From Nageia nagi (lineage: Eukaryota > Pinophyta), in contig JBITNC010000002.1 of the NCBI GenBank assembly GCA_050084985.1, positions 19,158,001 to 19,222,000 of the forward strand: a stretch of 64,000 bases of DNA, in the 5' to 3' direction. The notes beneath the pieces were generated by a model, which worked only from the letters and a program-made list of their open reading frames with translations, made no database searches and had not been told where the DNA came from. The position numbers and the translations under genes are program-made. The number at the start of each line of letters is the position of its first letter. Position 1 is the stretch's first letter. Below are positions 23,225-34,901 of the stretch, piece by piece.

Positions 23225-25358
23225 TGGATAAGATAGCAACTCTTACACCAAATTTTATTATTGATCATCATTAATGAAATAATAGGTTATCTTGGCCATG
23301 AGATTTATTGAGCCCAATTTATAAACATAAGCATAATGATATTTAACTGAATCATATAGTTCATCTATCCTAGAAGATTCAAAATAATATCTTCTCTAAA
23401 TTTTCAAATTACCCATTAAATAATATGCTTTTCAAGCAAACACTTAAATTATGAAATTATCCTCTAACATGCTTTGCAAATAAAAGATTATAATAGAAAA
23501 TTCAAGGTCACTATCTTCATCATCGAAAAATATTTAGTTCTTTTTCTTGGTTTGGACTATAATTGATTACCTTGTGATTTGAGGTTTCTAGGAAATTGGA
23601 TTTGTAGATGATAAAATGCAAACTTAATTGAATGGGAAAATATATTCCTAAGATATATCTACTTATATTACAAGCATACAATGGAGATTATTACATGTGA
23701 TGCTTAATAGAACAAATACCTAATGTAGATTTGGAATAAAAAGTATGATGATAATAACATAATTGAATGAAGTAACTTGGAAAAAATATGATAAAGGAAT
23801 GATAAATACTCATGAATTTACTTGGGAGACCTTTGAATAGTTATTGGAACTTGATTTGATATGGATGGACAACTGGGAAGGTGGGTGTGAAGAATTAAAG
23901 TATCTATATTCACAACATTAGCATTGGGGAGTAATGCAACCTAGTGTTGAGTTTGAGAGTCCTATGGAGCTTGAGTGAACTAATCCTAGATCCAATAACC
24001 AATAAACCAAACCTTAATTTATATTGTGAAGGAGTTACAGATAGCTCTTGAGTGAAATAGATTCCTATCTTGATAGGTGGTGTCTTATCAAGGTTTTATG
24101 AGAGATATGATAGTCCTATCGAGATGAAATCTTGATTGTCATCCCATGCATATGTTTCTCTATTTATAGGCATAATAGATTACCTAAAAGTACCATTGTA
24201 GCATTGATGCTCATGATCTCTTGTACAAAAAAAGAGAAAAATATAAAAGATAGAGCTTAAGTGGTCTTTTATTGATAATAACATGTAACATAACACTACA
24301 TAGATCATGATATCCAAAGGATCATATGAAAGTTAGTTTGGTCCTAAAAAGGATATCAAATTAGATGTTAATAGTTGTCTCCCTTTGCAAGTTTCAAGAA
24401 AATGAAATAAAATTATGCTAGTAAAGGAAAGAGAGAAAAGAATAATACTTCCATGAACCTGGTACAACTTGGAATTAATAATTTATTTGGTGATGTATTT
24501 CCTCCCGTCTTTGCATTAATTATCATGGAAGTGGTGACCATCAAGAATCAAGTGTAAAGAACTTGTGACAAAATATAAATACCTTCCAAAGATCATATAA
24601 ATATGTAGAATATAAATCCTTTGAGATTTCACTATCCATTGATATGTCATTGATAAAGAAATATTAATGAAAGAAACTATATCCTAGAACTTACTAGATT
24701 TCATCATCCATAGATATATCATTGATAAAAGGAACATAAATGAAAGAAACTATTCAAGGTTTTACTTTATGCAATAAAAAGTACTAAAATAAAACCTCAA
24801 AATAATCACATTGAACTTATCATTATAGGTACTCTTTTCCCTAGGTACCATTGGGAATCATAGAACCTTGAGATCATGTAAGCACGAGAACTTATGAAAT
24901 ATTTTTGAATATACCAAACTTATATAACATTTAAGATCATATGAGTATAAATAATATATTTTTGGAATTTTTAAAAACTTTTTAAGGAAGAAAAGTAGAA
25001 TAAAACTTTACCTATACTTACATATTGGAGGAAGCCTATAAATTGAAGCATTTATGATGAGATGCCTTATGCACACTAGAATTGGTGTTGACAACAACAC
25101 CAATGCTAATGAACATGACATATATTCCTTTGATTTTGGAATTGAAGCTTTCTTGTGAGGAATCAAACTTTAAGAAACCAAAATGACCTATTTTTGATGG
25201 GACATTTTCTTGAAACTAGTTTTAAAGTGACCTGCCTTAGTTTGGATGAAAATTTTTTTTCAACCTCAATTTTCACATTTATTATTTTTTAATGATCATT
25301 TTCTAAAAACCAAGGTCTTTACATAGCTTTGAAACAAATTCATAAAATGGCATTTAAC
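23225..25358 (+). mobile_element. Ty3/gypsy LTR, copy B, 3'-truncated
   Basis: Parallel to copy A from ggataaga (23228) to about 25358, where the homology stops inside the LTR some 760 bases before its expected end; no PBS or gag follows. It lacks the solo LTR present in copy A and so preserves the empty site. A and B have accumulated many substitutions and small indels relative to each other. Confidence 0.78.
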
Positions 25359-25379
25359 CCACGACTAGCATAAAGAAGA

Positions 25380-25960
25380 TAAACTACATTTCCTTTGAGG
25401 TATATGATATTGAGATTGAAATTATATTGGTGAAATCATCATATGATAAGAAACTAAAAAATAGAAAAACTTACTCCATCTTGATCATGTGTGGAAGGGC
25501 TTAAGATATATTACATTGGTTGTGAAATTTTGTTCCTTTACTTTAAGGGTATGTAACTTATATACCCCATTGTGATATTTTTCCCTGATGACAAATTGAC
25601 CAATCCAATTGGAATAAAATTTTCCTTTTTTAATTTTATATGGTTCTCCATGAGTACTAATACACTAACCTTGAATTCCTTTGGCTTGATTTTCTTGTGG
25701 TATGCTTTTTTTTTTATATTTTTTTGATAAACCTTGAGATGTTCAAGAGAATTTACCCTAGTTTCATCAAGGCCTTGCAATTATCTTAACCTTATTGATC
25801 TTGTTTCCTCATGTACTATTGTACCTTCTGGTGAAAACCATAGGGATGGAATCTTAACTTTGAAAGATAAGAAACCTCATAAGCATAGACTAATGAGTTT
25901 GGAGTGCACTCTATAGCAAATCTAATGCTAGTTATATAAGCCCACAAAGCATAGACACAC
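25380..25960 (-). pseudogene. Gypsy integrase C-terminal fragment
   Basis: On the minus strand, from about 25950 downwards, broken frames read ALxAYITSIRFA then TPNSLVYAYEV, followed by MKLG. A frame at 25780-25538 contains NSLEHLKVYQ, AYHKKIKPKEFKV, LVLMENH and, after a frame change, FIPNWIGQFVI and NGVYKL. This is the end of a Ty3/gypsy integrase after the catalytic core, close to the Tat type (compare AYNKNIIPKEFKVGNLVLK and PNWIGPY in Tat-1 near 33900). The core itself is absent, so only the last 190 or so codons survive. Confidence 0.8.
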
Positions 25961-26199
25961 TATTCATACCAATTTCACTAGACTAAAAATAAGCTTCATA
26001 TGCAGGTAATTTTAGGGGGCTTTAAATTGCCTCAATTTGGGGTTTTAGTGGTGATTTTTGTTGAGTGGTTTTAAACCATCCTCATAAAATTACAAAGATG
26101 TGGTTTAAAATTGCACCTTAAAAACTGCCATAAAAAACATAAAAATCAAATAGAAAGATGCAAGCATGAAGCTTTCATGTGAGTGGGAAGGGTTTGTGC

Positions 26200-26580
26200 A
26201 TTCTTATTATAAAAAATTTCCCTCAAGGAAAACTATGCAACATTTGCATCCATTATTCCAACATGTGCCACCATAAGAGCTCCAAAATAAGGTATATGTA
26301 TATCTATGAAAGAGTAGTTAAAAATATTTTTTCATCATTCAATGTTATGGTTATGATTTCCTTGATTTTTCTTCAACACATATTCAACTCATACAAAACT
26401 ACATCATAAGCAATGCCCTTCAAGAGGAAAATATCCTTCATTTATTGGACTTAAAGTTGGCATATTGATGAAGAAGGTATGGAAATCCATCAAAGAGTAG
26501 GTGAAATAGTTTTTTTTTTTAATCAAATATTATGCTTATAAATGCCCTGGTAGACATGTATACATGGTGCACAATTTAAT
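26200..26580 (+). pseudogene. PPR (pentatricopeptide repeat) gene fragment 1
   Basis: Broken plus-strand frames read ATFASIIPTCATIRAPK (about 26235-26285) and later EGMEIHQRVGEIV and MLINALVDMYTW (about 26470-26570). These are stereotyped segments of plant PLS-type PPR proteins, which bind organellar RNA. Stops and frameshifts exclude function. It shares a common origin with fragment 2: the 'gaagaaggtatgga-atccat' to 'acatgtat' stretch is repeated at 27338-27425. Confidence 0.72.
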
Positions 26581-27170
26581 GGACAAGTCAAGTACCTCCA
26601 AGTTCTTCACTTCAATTACCTTATATTGGAATATGAATTTATTATGAATATGTTCATTCCCATCATTTTAGACATTCATAATGAATAGATATATTTCATT
26701 CTCCACTCCAAATCCATACATATCTCTCTTATCAACTACAACAATAATCCTCTTGTCATTCTTTGAAAGTAATAAAGTACAATCTTCATACAACATGTCA
26801 GTTAGCACTTCTCAAAAAAATTAAAATATTTTTGAAAAAACATGGTCTCGTAAAGGTGAATATTTATAAAATATTAAGAAAATGATCAATCTTGACTCCA
26901 AATTTTATGGGTTTACAATATTAAGATATATAGATACAACAAAGAGGGGTGATTTGCTAGGATATGGGGAACAACAACCCTAGGATTATCTTATGTGGAA
27001 GAGGTAATAACTTTAGCTTAGAATTTATTAATTGGAGGTGATCTAGATGTTCTAGGACCAATTAAGTATAATGATAGTCTTAACCACTATAGATTGTCTC
27101 CTGAATATCTTTAGGAAGAGTTTGAAAGGTGTAATACAAATTTTATTTTTTCCTTTCAACTAAAAACTCC
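26581..27170. other. Spacer between the PPR fragments
   Basis: AT-rich with no readable protein similarity; possibly further decayed PPR sequence. Confidence 0.35.
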
Positions 27171-27179
27171 TATCCATAA

Positions 27180-27920
27180 TGGGTGTGCCTTACTCATATG
27201 ATTTATATATACTAATATGTATGCTCTTAAATATACCTTCCACTCTTGCAGACCTACATCATAACCAATACCTTCTAGAGGAGAATCTCCTTCATTCATT
27301 CATTGATTGCACCAAACTTAAATTTGGCCCATCCATAAAGAAGGTATGGACATCCATAAAAGGCTAGGTGAAATAGTTTTTCATCAAATATTATGGTTAT
27401 GAAAACCTTGATATACATGTATGAATGATGTATAGTTTCATGGACTACAATGATCACAAGATTTGAATACAATGGATATGTTGAAAGGACTTGGAATTGT
27501 TTAATAAAATGCATCATCTAGATGCAATCTCATGGAGTGCAATGATCATAGGATATACAAAAAAAGTTTTTCTAAAAAGGATTTAGAGACTTTTATACAT
27601 ATTGAATTATTAGGTGTAAAGCCAAATTCTGCAACCTTTATTAGCATTCTTCTATTATGTGCCACTATAGGAGCTTAGAAGAAGGTATGGCCATCAATCA
27701 AAGAGTAAATAAAAAATAAAGTTTCATTGAATGTTGTGTTTTGAATGCCCTAATATACATGTATGCAAAATATATAAGAATACATAAAGCCCAAGAATTG
27801 TTTAGAAAGATGGATGATGTAAATATAGCTTCATTGATTGCAATGATTAAAGGATATGCAATCCATGGCTATATCAAAGATTACATTAAACTCTTTGATA
27901 TAATAAAGCATTTGATATAA
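27180..27920 (+). pseudogene. PPR gene fragment 2 (at least three repeat segments)
   Basis: Frames shift several times, but the order is PPR-like. A segment matching the end of fragment 1 (27290-27430) is followed by DAISWSAMIIGYTKK (27521-27565), VKPNSATFISILLLCATIGA (about 27617-27676) and EGMAINQRVNK. Then come VLNALIYMYAKY, AQELFRKMDDV and IAMIKGYAIHGY (about 27735-27880). This is the classic succession in plant PLS-type PPR proteins. It is clearly a pseudogene and ends just before the gag of the Tat-1 element. Confidence 0.82.
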
Positions 27921-28029
27921 AGAAAATGATTTACAAAAATGAAGAAAGAAGTTATGCCTCTAACATTGGAGGCAACCATCCATCTATTAGTGCTATTCCA
28001 ATCATGGCTCATGATTTGAATCCATTATG

Positions 28030-28599
28030 TGATGAGATTCGAAACACAAGGGCACCTGATTTATAAGTAGAACCTATTTTTGATACATATAGTAGTGAGG
28101 GAGATCCTATGGATCATATCAAAGATTTTGAGATGAAGTTCAAATTAAACTTTGGGGTCAATGAGAATTTGATGGCTAAATATCTACCTACAACATTAAG
28201 AGGTGATGCACTAAATTCATACTTTTATTTACCTATTAAATCCATTAATTTCTATGTGCAACTTATTTCAAAATTTTATATACATTTCAAATAGTGTGCT
28301 TCTAAAAAAATGACAATTTCAGATCTAGTTAGTGCCATACAAGGTCCAAATGAAAGATTTGAAAATTTTTCCCAATGATTTCAAAACATATGAAGCATGA
28401 TCCTTAAAACTTTGTCTGAAAACCATATCATATCCATGTTTGTCCATAATATAAACCCTAAATTGAGATTTCAAGCCCTTTATTATATGATATTACCATT
28501 TATAGAGATTGTCAATAGAATTACAAAAAAAAAGAGAGATGCTTAGTTGAGATGGGTGATTTGAAATATGGAAATCCTAGCAAAGAAATAAAGGAAACT

Positions 28600-28679
<80 letters not shown>

Positions 28680-29000
28680 GGATAAAGAAGTATATACCAT
28701 AGAAGAGCCATTGTACAAATAAAGATAAAAGAGTGAAGCAAAATAATAATTTAAGAAGAACCACTGGTTGCCTTTAGATCTTACTATGAAGTTCAAGGAT
28801 TTCCTATAGAAGGGACTCATCAAACTTGAACCAAAATAGGATCTAGGTCCTCATGATGATAAACCTAGTTGGTACAATGAAGTGGAATTTTGTGATTTTC
28901 ATAAATTCAAAGGTCACAAGAAAATTTCTTACATGGTTCTAAGAAAATAGTTGCAAAAATTGTTAGATGATGGAAAAATCCAATATGAGGCCTATGCAGT
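28030..29000 (+). pseudogene. Tat-1 gag with degenerate zinc knuckle
   Basis: Capsid sequence. The open frame 28109-28294 begins MDHIKDFEMKF, with GDP just before it, and includes AKYLPTTLRGDAL, equivalent to 'FPxTLxGxA' in other gypsy gags; a further piece ends at about 28380. A (TA)36 microsatellite interrupts the region at 28603. Near 28891-28985 a CDFHKFKGHKKISYMV segment followed by KLLDDGKI corresponds to the CxxHx4Hx4C zinc knuckle of Tat elements with its last Cys lost. Confidence 0.78.
28603..28674. repeat. (TA)36 microsatellite
   Basis: Uninterrupted alternating TA for 72 bases inside the decayed Tat-1 gag. It generates long artificial Tyr-Ile frames on both strands. Its perfection implies recent expansion long after the element died. 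Confidence 0.97.
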
Positions 29001-29149
29001 CGATTCAGAGGATACATAACCACTTTCAATAAATGTCATTTTCAATGAGGAACTATGCAACACCGCTAAGAGAGGAAGAACTAGAGGGAACACCAATACA
29101 TCCACTATAGAAAGAACATAGATCCCTCATAATTCTAGTCCATAATAAC

Positions 29150-29790
29150 TACTTGAGAAACTAAAGGTAACACATGCCAAAATAAGTATTTTTGAACTCT
29201 TGCAATTATCAAATAATCATAGAAATACTTTATTTGATGCACTTAAGAAAAATGAAGTTGATTTGAATATTCTTATGGCTAAATTAATTGCATTGGTATC
29301 CAATAATGATACTAATTTAATATGTAACATGCTTTCCTTTCAAGATAATAAATTACCTAGTGAAGATGTCATTAAAAAGAATTTAGGACTATATATCCAT
29401 GTTAATATTGATGGCATTCCTATTAAAAAAATATTGATTAATACTAGGTCAAATGTAAATATTTTTTTGGCTGATCTATTGCAAAAGTATTTTCCTTCAA
29501 TTTATGCAAAAATAAAAAGAACAATGATTAGAATTAAAGGGCTTGATAGTGCTCAAAGGAAATGCATTTGTTATGCCATTATGCCTATTGAAGTAGGTGG
29601 TAAATTTGTTGATCAAAAGGTTTATGTTTTTCAAATACATTTTCTATATAACATTTTGCTTCGAAGGCCATGGATTCAAAAGATTAGGGTTGTCATTTCT
29701 ACTTTACACCATTTAATCAAGTTTATGCACAAGGAAAGCATATCACTATTCATGCAAAAGATAAGCTCACAAATGTGTGTCAAGTAGTTG
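29150..29790 (+). pseudogene. Tat-1 aspartic protease region
   Basis: A 195-codon open frame. It opens with ISIFELLQLSNNHR, the usual linker before Tat protease, and runs through LGLYIHVNIDG to the active-site segment. There the expected D-T-G-S reads N-T-R-S (29440-29451), followed by NVNIF. Later phrases RIKGLD, PIEVGGKFVDQKVYVF and LLRRPWI match the rest of the fold (normally LLGRPWI). Loss of the catalytic Asp makes it inactive although the frame is open. Confidence 0.85.
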
Positions 29791-30360
29791 AAAGGTTTTG
29801 GATACCTCATGACTTATTTGAAGATGAGGAGACCAATGTGTGTCACTTTCTATTCCTATAGCCCAACATTATCACTCGAATGAGGATGAAATTGAGTATC
29901 ACCTCTCCATTATTGAAGAAGAAAATAATCTTGTTGAAGATGTTTAAGCCCTATACCATGAAAATGATGAAAAAAGTACATCAATAACTGACAATGATAT
30001 ACCAATTCTTAAAACTTCATCTGGTAAGGTAAGTTTGTATTTTAATGATTTGAATTCTACTTTTGCTAACCATTATATGCAAAAGTGTTAGTATGGTGGA
30101 AAAGGGTTAGATAAGAATGAGCAGAGGATCATAGAGCCTATTTTGAATGAAGGTCAACATAAGAGAATAAATAGAATTGGATTTGATGCTTCTACATCTA
30201 GCACACCACATTTCATCAATCAACAAGTTGATAGTAGTAGTCAAGGCTGCATTAGAGATATTTTGGATGAATGGCTATACTGTACCATGATGCATGACCC
30301 TATGAAGAAAATACAAGCTTACTATGCAAATCCATTCTTACCCCCTATAGCTTTGGTTTG

Positions 30361-30715
30361 AGTAGACATCTTTTAGAATGATTATGGTATGTTAGAGAAG
30401 TTGGGGGCATGAAGTGAGTTCCCTAAGTCCAGTAAAAAGAGGCTTGTAGTATGGTTCTTATGACATTAGGCTTATTTTGATGAGGAGGTCTACATAAATA
30501 ATTCAGACATTGTAGGTTATATCCTTATCTTCTCTCTTTACTTTCATTCATTTTTTATTGAGTTAGTCCTAGGTTTAGGTTATCTTTCTATCTTCCCTTT
30601 CAAAAATGGAGTGACATCATTGGGATCCTAGCATCGTTGCTCCATTATCTATATGTATTTTGGCTAATTTTGGAAGTAGGACTAGGAGCATTTCCTATGC
30701 TTTCCATACTTAGTG
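30361..30715 (+). other. Frame-less block between Tat-1 protease and RT
   Basis: About 350 bases without readable coding resemblance separate the end of one frame (30143-30361) from the coding sequence leading into RT (VVNIDTQEEP from about 30750). A GTATGT donor-like hexamer lies at 30387, and a pyrimidine-bearing CTTAG acceptor-like site ends near 30711. Ogre elements are known to carry a spliced intron between protease and RT; this block may be its remnant, but splice sites in AT-rich DNA are easily found by chance. Confidence 0.35.
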
Positions 30716-30779
30716 ATGAAATGTCCTATCTTAGTGAAGATACAGTAGTAGTAAACATCGATACCCAAGAAGAACCATA

Positions 30780-31640
30780 ATTGATCAAAATAGGAGCTTG
30801 GTTAACCTTGGAAGAATGAAAAAAGTACCACCTACTTTAAAAGAGTTTTTTGATGTCTTTTCTTGGTATTATTCTAATCTAGTTTATATTTATCCTAATT
30901 TTATCACACATAACCTAGTTGTTAATGAAAATGTTAAACATGTTCAACAAAATCCTAGAAAAATGCATCCTAGGGTAGCTCTTACTATTAAAAAGGATAT
31001 TGAAAAATATCTTGCTTCTAGTTTCATTGTTTCCATTCATTATTATCCATGAATTTCTAACATTATTCTTATAGTTAAGCCTAATGGTGAGATATAATGT
31101 TGTACAAATTTCAAGGATATCAACAAGGTATGTTCTAAAAATGCCTTTCCTTTGTCTAACATTGATATGATTGTAAATTCAATAGTAGCCCATGAGATTT
31201 TGTCTTTCATGGATGGTTTTTCTAGCTACAATAAAATAAGGATCAACAAGGAGGACCAACATAAGACAACTTTTGTTACTCATTAGGGCATATTTTGTTG
31301 TGTAGTCATGTTGGTCTAAAGAATGTAGGTTTAACTTATCAAAGAGTCATGTTGAGCATGTTACATCATATGATACATGAAAGTATTTAGGTGTATGTTG
31401 ATAACATTTTAGCCAAATTTGTAGCTATATATGATCACATTTTAGATTTATGGAAAGGTTTTCAAATAATAAGAGAGTACAAATTGAAGTTAAAACCTCA
31501 AAAGTGTGCATTTGGGTTATCATTAGGTAAATTTCTTGGCTTTAATATGTCACAAAGAGGAATTGAGGTGGATCCAAAGAAAGTTACAACCATTGTTGAT
31601 TTACCACCTTCAAAAATTTGAAGGAATTGAGAAGTATTTT
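30780..31640 (+). pseudogene. Tat-1 reverse transcriptase
   Basis: RNA-directed DNA polymerase domain in several frames. LKEFFDVFSWYYSNL and RKMHPRVALTIKKDIEKYL (30798-31052) are followed by VKPNGEI, FPLSNIDMIVNSIVAHE, FMDGFSSYNKI and KTTFVTH. The catalytic YxDD box appears as YVDN (31394-31405), so the second Asp is lost, and then come LKPQKCAFGLSLGKFLGF and GIEVDPKKV (31500-31590). The order and phrases are those of Tat/Ogre RT. Stops replace Trp, Arg and Gln codons. Confidence 0.87.
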
Positions 31641-31739
31641 CAATAAAGTGTAAGAAGTTAGAAGGTTCATTGCTCAGTTAGAAGATATGACTCTCCTTTT
31701 TCTCACTTGTTGAAGAAAGATGAGAAATAGGAATTTGGG

Positions 31740-32250
31740 ATGAAAAGTGTCAAAAATATTTGGATAACATCAAAAGGTATCTTACCAATCCTCCAATATT
31801 ATTCCCTTATGATTTGACAAAGAACTTATTACTTTATGTTTCAATAACCATGAGTGTCCTAGGGGAAATATTGGCTCAAAAAGATGATAACAATAAGGAA
31901 AGAGTCATTTATTACATCAGTAAGACTTTTCTTGATTATGAAACAAGATATACCTTAATAAAAAAGATGTGCTTTGTAATAGTATTCTAAACCAAAAAGT
32001 TAATACATTACATGCTTAGCAATACAATATATTTTATAGCTCAAGCTTATCCACTCAAATATCTCATGTCTAAATCCTACCTCTCTAGAAGAGCTATGGA
32101 ATGGATGATGTTGCTTCAAGAATATGATTTGGTCTTTATCACTCAGAAATTAATTAAAGGACAAGCTACAATAGACTTTATCTTCAACCATCAATGGAAT
32201 GAAGTATCATGTACACAACAAGAGTTTCTAGATGAAGTGTAGTATTAGAC
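31740..32250 (+). pseudogene. Tat-1 RNase H (RT-linked)
   Basis: Two open stretches (31760-31990 and 32012-32242) read LLLYVSITMSVLGEILAQ, KERVIYYISKTFLDYETRYT, KLIHYMLSNT and RAMEWMMLLQEYDLVF, ending KGQATIDFI. This is the RNase H domain that follows RT in gypsy elements. A stop separates the two parts. Confidence 0.85.
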
Positions 32251-32319
32251 CAACTATAGTACTAGCACCACCAATGGATTCCAATATCATCACTTAGATG
32301 ACGAACATGAATTTCCTCA

Positions 32320-32640
32320 AAAAAATTTGGCTTCATGGAAGATGATGAGTGGAAATTATTTTTTGATAGATCGAAGTGAATTCATGAAGCTAGGGTAGGA
32401 ATTATCATAATTAATCTGCACAATGATGTTATCCTTATGTTCTACCATTTTAGTTTTGATTGTACTAACAACATGGCAAAATATGAGGCTCTTATTTTAG
32501 TTCTAAAGGTTGCAAAACTTCTCAAACTACAAAGGATAAAATCCTTTATTGATTATTATTTAATAATAAAGCAAGTGTCCAACATCTACAACACCAAGGA
32601 TCCCAAGTTGTAACTATACAAAGAAATGTTAGAAAATCTA
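32320..32640 (+). pseudogene. Tat-1 archaeal-type RNase H (second RNase H)
   Basis: Frames read EWKLFFDRSK (normally FFDGA/S), VGIIIINLHNDVI, the strongly conserved CTNNMAKYEALILVLKVAK, and IDYYLIIKQV (Asp retained). This is the additional RNase H of Tat/Ogre elements in its standard place between the first RNase H and integrase. A further open frame (32626-32835) links to the integrase. Confidence 0.8.
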
Positions 32641-32939
32641 CTCATGTACTTCACAAAGAATCAAATTGACAACATTCCAAAAGATAACATGATGTATATT
32701 GATGCTATGTTTAGTGCTGCTTCCCTTGCTCCCATTAACATAGAAGATGAAGAAATCATCCTCACACTAAAAATATTGGTAAGACTTCACATGAGTGTGA
32801 TGTTCAAAATTTCATTCAAGATCATTATTTTTTAGCAACTTGTATCAATTCATGTGAATGGTATCAATATGTTTTCAATTATCTAAAAAATGGTATTATC
32901 CCTATTGCTTTTAATCATAATGCAAGAATTAGAATTAAA

Positions 32940-33990
32940 AACCTAGTTGCCAAACATGTCATTATTGGTTATTTGCTATATAGAAGATCTTTTGATGGTA
33001 CTCTCCTTAGATGTTTAATGAGGAATGAAATAGAAATGGCACTTCATCAAGCTCATGATGATAAATGTGGTGGTCACTTTAGTAATAAATTTGTTTATCA
33101 AAAATTACTTAGACTAGGTTATTATTGGCCTACTATGTTTGAAGATTTTGAATTACATTTTAGGAAATGTGAGCAATGTTAAAAGAATGCTAGAATTCAA
33201 CCTTCTCTTTCCTATGATTTACATTCTATTGTACCTCCTTGTCCATTTTCTATTTGGTAACTTGATTTTATTGGTAAAATTAACCTTATTTCAAGATATG
33301 AACATAAGTTTATCATTACAGTTATGAAGTACTTCACTAAATGGGTGGAGGCTATACCTATGAAGTTAGCAAAAGGAGGTAAAATTAATTTCTTATTGAA
33401 TATATCATTTTCAAATATAGTATGCCTTCCAAATTGTTCATGTATAATGGTATTAGCATTAAAGGTAATGAAATTAGAGATTTTTGTGCAAAATATCATA
33501 TTGAGAGGAAATTCTATATACCTTACTACTCCCAAGGTGATGGTCAAGCTACAACATAAAATAAATTCATAAGGGGTATCCTATCCAAAACTATTGCACA
33601 ACATGGTAAATATTGGCATGAACAACTCCTTTATGCTTTATGGGTCTATAGAACTAGCATTCACACTTTTATAGATGCCACACCCTTTTCCTTAATGTAT
33701 GGACGTGAAGTTGTGGTCCCATTAGATCTAAAAATCCAATTGCTTCAAGTATCCCTAGATGGTTTCATTCCTAATGAAGATAGATGGAAAGCTTAATTAG
33801 CCCAATTAGAGGTCCTAGATGAGAAAAAGTTTAATTGTCTAGAGCATCTTCATGCTTATCATTATTGAATCCAATAAGCCTATAACAAAAATATCATCCC
33901 TAAAGAATTCAAGGTAGGTAACCTTGTATTAAAATAAAATCTTACCAACACTAAATCTTTTAAGAATGAAAAGAAGGGTAAGTTCGAACC
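32940..33990 (+). pseudogene. Tat-1 integrase
   Basis: The HHCC zinc-binding part is well preserved at 32973-33182: MALHQAHDDKCGGHF, GYYWPTMFEDFELHF, KCEQC. The catalytic core follows in mixed frames: DFIGKI, YFTKWVEAIPMKLA, GNEIRDFCAKYHIERKF, YYSQGDGQA, LLYALWVYRTSIH and YGREVVVPLDL. The C-terminal part is AYNKNIIPKEFKVGNLVLK and KFEPNWIGPY. The three catalytic positions are all altered: Lys before YFTKW, Tyr in the MYNG box and Thr in the GQATT box in place of D, D, E. It is inactive. Confidence 0.87.
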
Positions 33991-34334
33991 TAACTGGATA
34001 GGTCCTTACATTGTCCTTACATTGTCATTGTGAACTATGGAAAAGGTGCATATAAACTATCTACAATTGAATTTAGAGAGGAAAATAATCCAATTCATGT
34101 CATGCATCTAAAATTTTTTTACATCTAATAGTTTTCATGCAAATATATCTTTTTGCATTTTTGGATACTAACATTGCAGGTTAGTCAAGTCAATAACCCA
34201 AAAACACCTCTATGCTTCTAGCACTATCATTGTATTTAGTACAATCCATGCCATGCTAAAATAATGATAAGGTAACTTATCCATCTATTTATCTTTTTTT
34301 CATTAAAAAATTGTTTATCATACATTTCTCTTTT

Positions 34335-34525
34335 CATTTGTATCATTTGATGCCTTTGTAAGGAAGGTTCATTCTTATCAAAAATACATGGAAACATGGT
34401 GGCTTGGGGAAACCAAGTTGGTCACTCTTATCACTTAACACCTTTGTAAGGAAGGGTCATCCATATCAAAAATCCATGGCAACATGATAGCTTGGGAAAC
34501 CAAGTTAATCATCATAAATTGGTAA
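34335..34525 (+). repeat. 88-base tandem duplication in the Tat-1 3' untranslated region
   Basis: Two modules begin at 34341 and 34429, both 'tatca-tt...cctttgtaaggaag...catatca...ccatgg-aacatg-t-gcttggg-aaaccaagtt'. A third short echo ('cttggtgggtaagtcaccaag') lies near 34542. They sit between integrase and the polypurine tract, as in other Tat elements. Confidence 0.75.
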
Positions 34526-34888
34526 TCTTTATTCATTAGTCTTGGTGGGTAAGTCACCAAGAACAAGTTTGCATTCTTATCACTTACCATATTATCCATA
34601 TCATAATGTTAATCTTTATATTTGAAATATCTTATGTAAAAATATTTCTTGTCTAATCTCTTTGCAGGTTCCTTATTCTTTGTCTTGGATTGATTCTATG
34701 ATGAGAGGTCCATCATATTGCAACCAAGTCAAATAGGGGGCATAATATAGGCAAAACATTGGGTCATCTGAAGCTACTACCATGAGATAACTTTTCAAGG
34801 GGTATTTTCTTACTCTTACATTTTTTTCTTAAATATACTTTGAATTATGCTTTGACTTTCATTGTTCCAAAAGCATTAAAACATATGC

Positions 34889-34901
34889 AAAGTGGGGCAT
34901 T
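34889..34901 (+). promoter_or_regulatory. Tat-1 polypurine tract
   Basis: The stretch aaagtggggcatt directly precedes TGTTAACACC, the LTR start. It has the same form as the tract at 5471. Confidence 0.7.

Larger units (their letters stand above)
28000..34901 (+). mobile_element. Tat-1: decayed Tat/Ogre-type Ty3/gypsy element body
   Basis: Domain order on the plus strand is gag, zinc knuckle, protease, RT, RNase H, archaeal-type RNase H, integrase, 3' untranslated tandem repeats, polypurine tract, LTR. An archaeal-type RNase H between RNase H and integrase is the recognised hallmark of Tat/Ogre elements. No 5' LTR or PBS is found; the sequence directly left of gag is PPR pseudogene. The reading frame is broken dozens of times, and key catalytic residues of protease and integrase are changed. 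Confidence 0.85.

Noticed and set aside
18353-25358. LTR copies A and B as the 5' and 3' LTRs of one element
   Set aside because: Only about 1 kb lies between them, B is missing its 3' end, and gag after A stops after about 550 bases; they are better read as separate truncated copies.
28521-28823. Overlapping minus-strand frames of about 100 and 73 codons with a long Tyr-Ile run
   Set aside because: They are translations of the (TA)36 microsatellite and carry no protein information.
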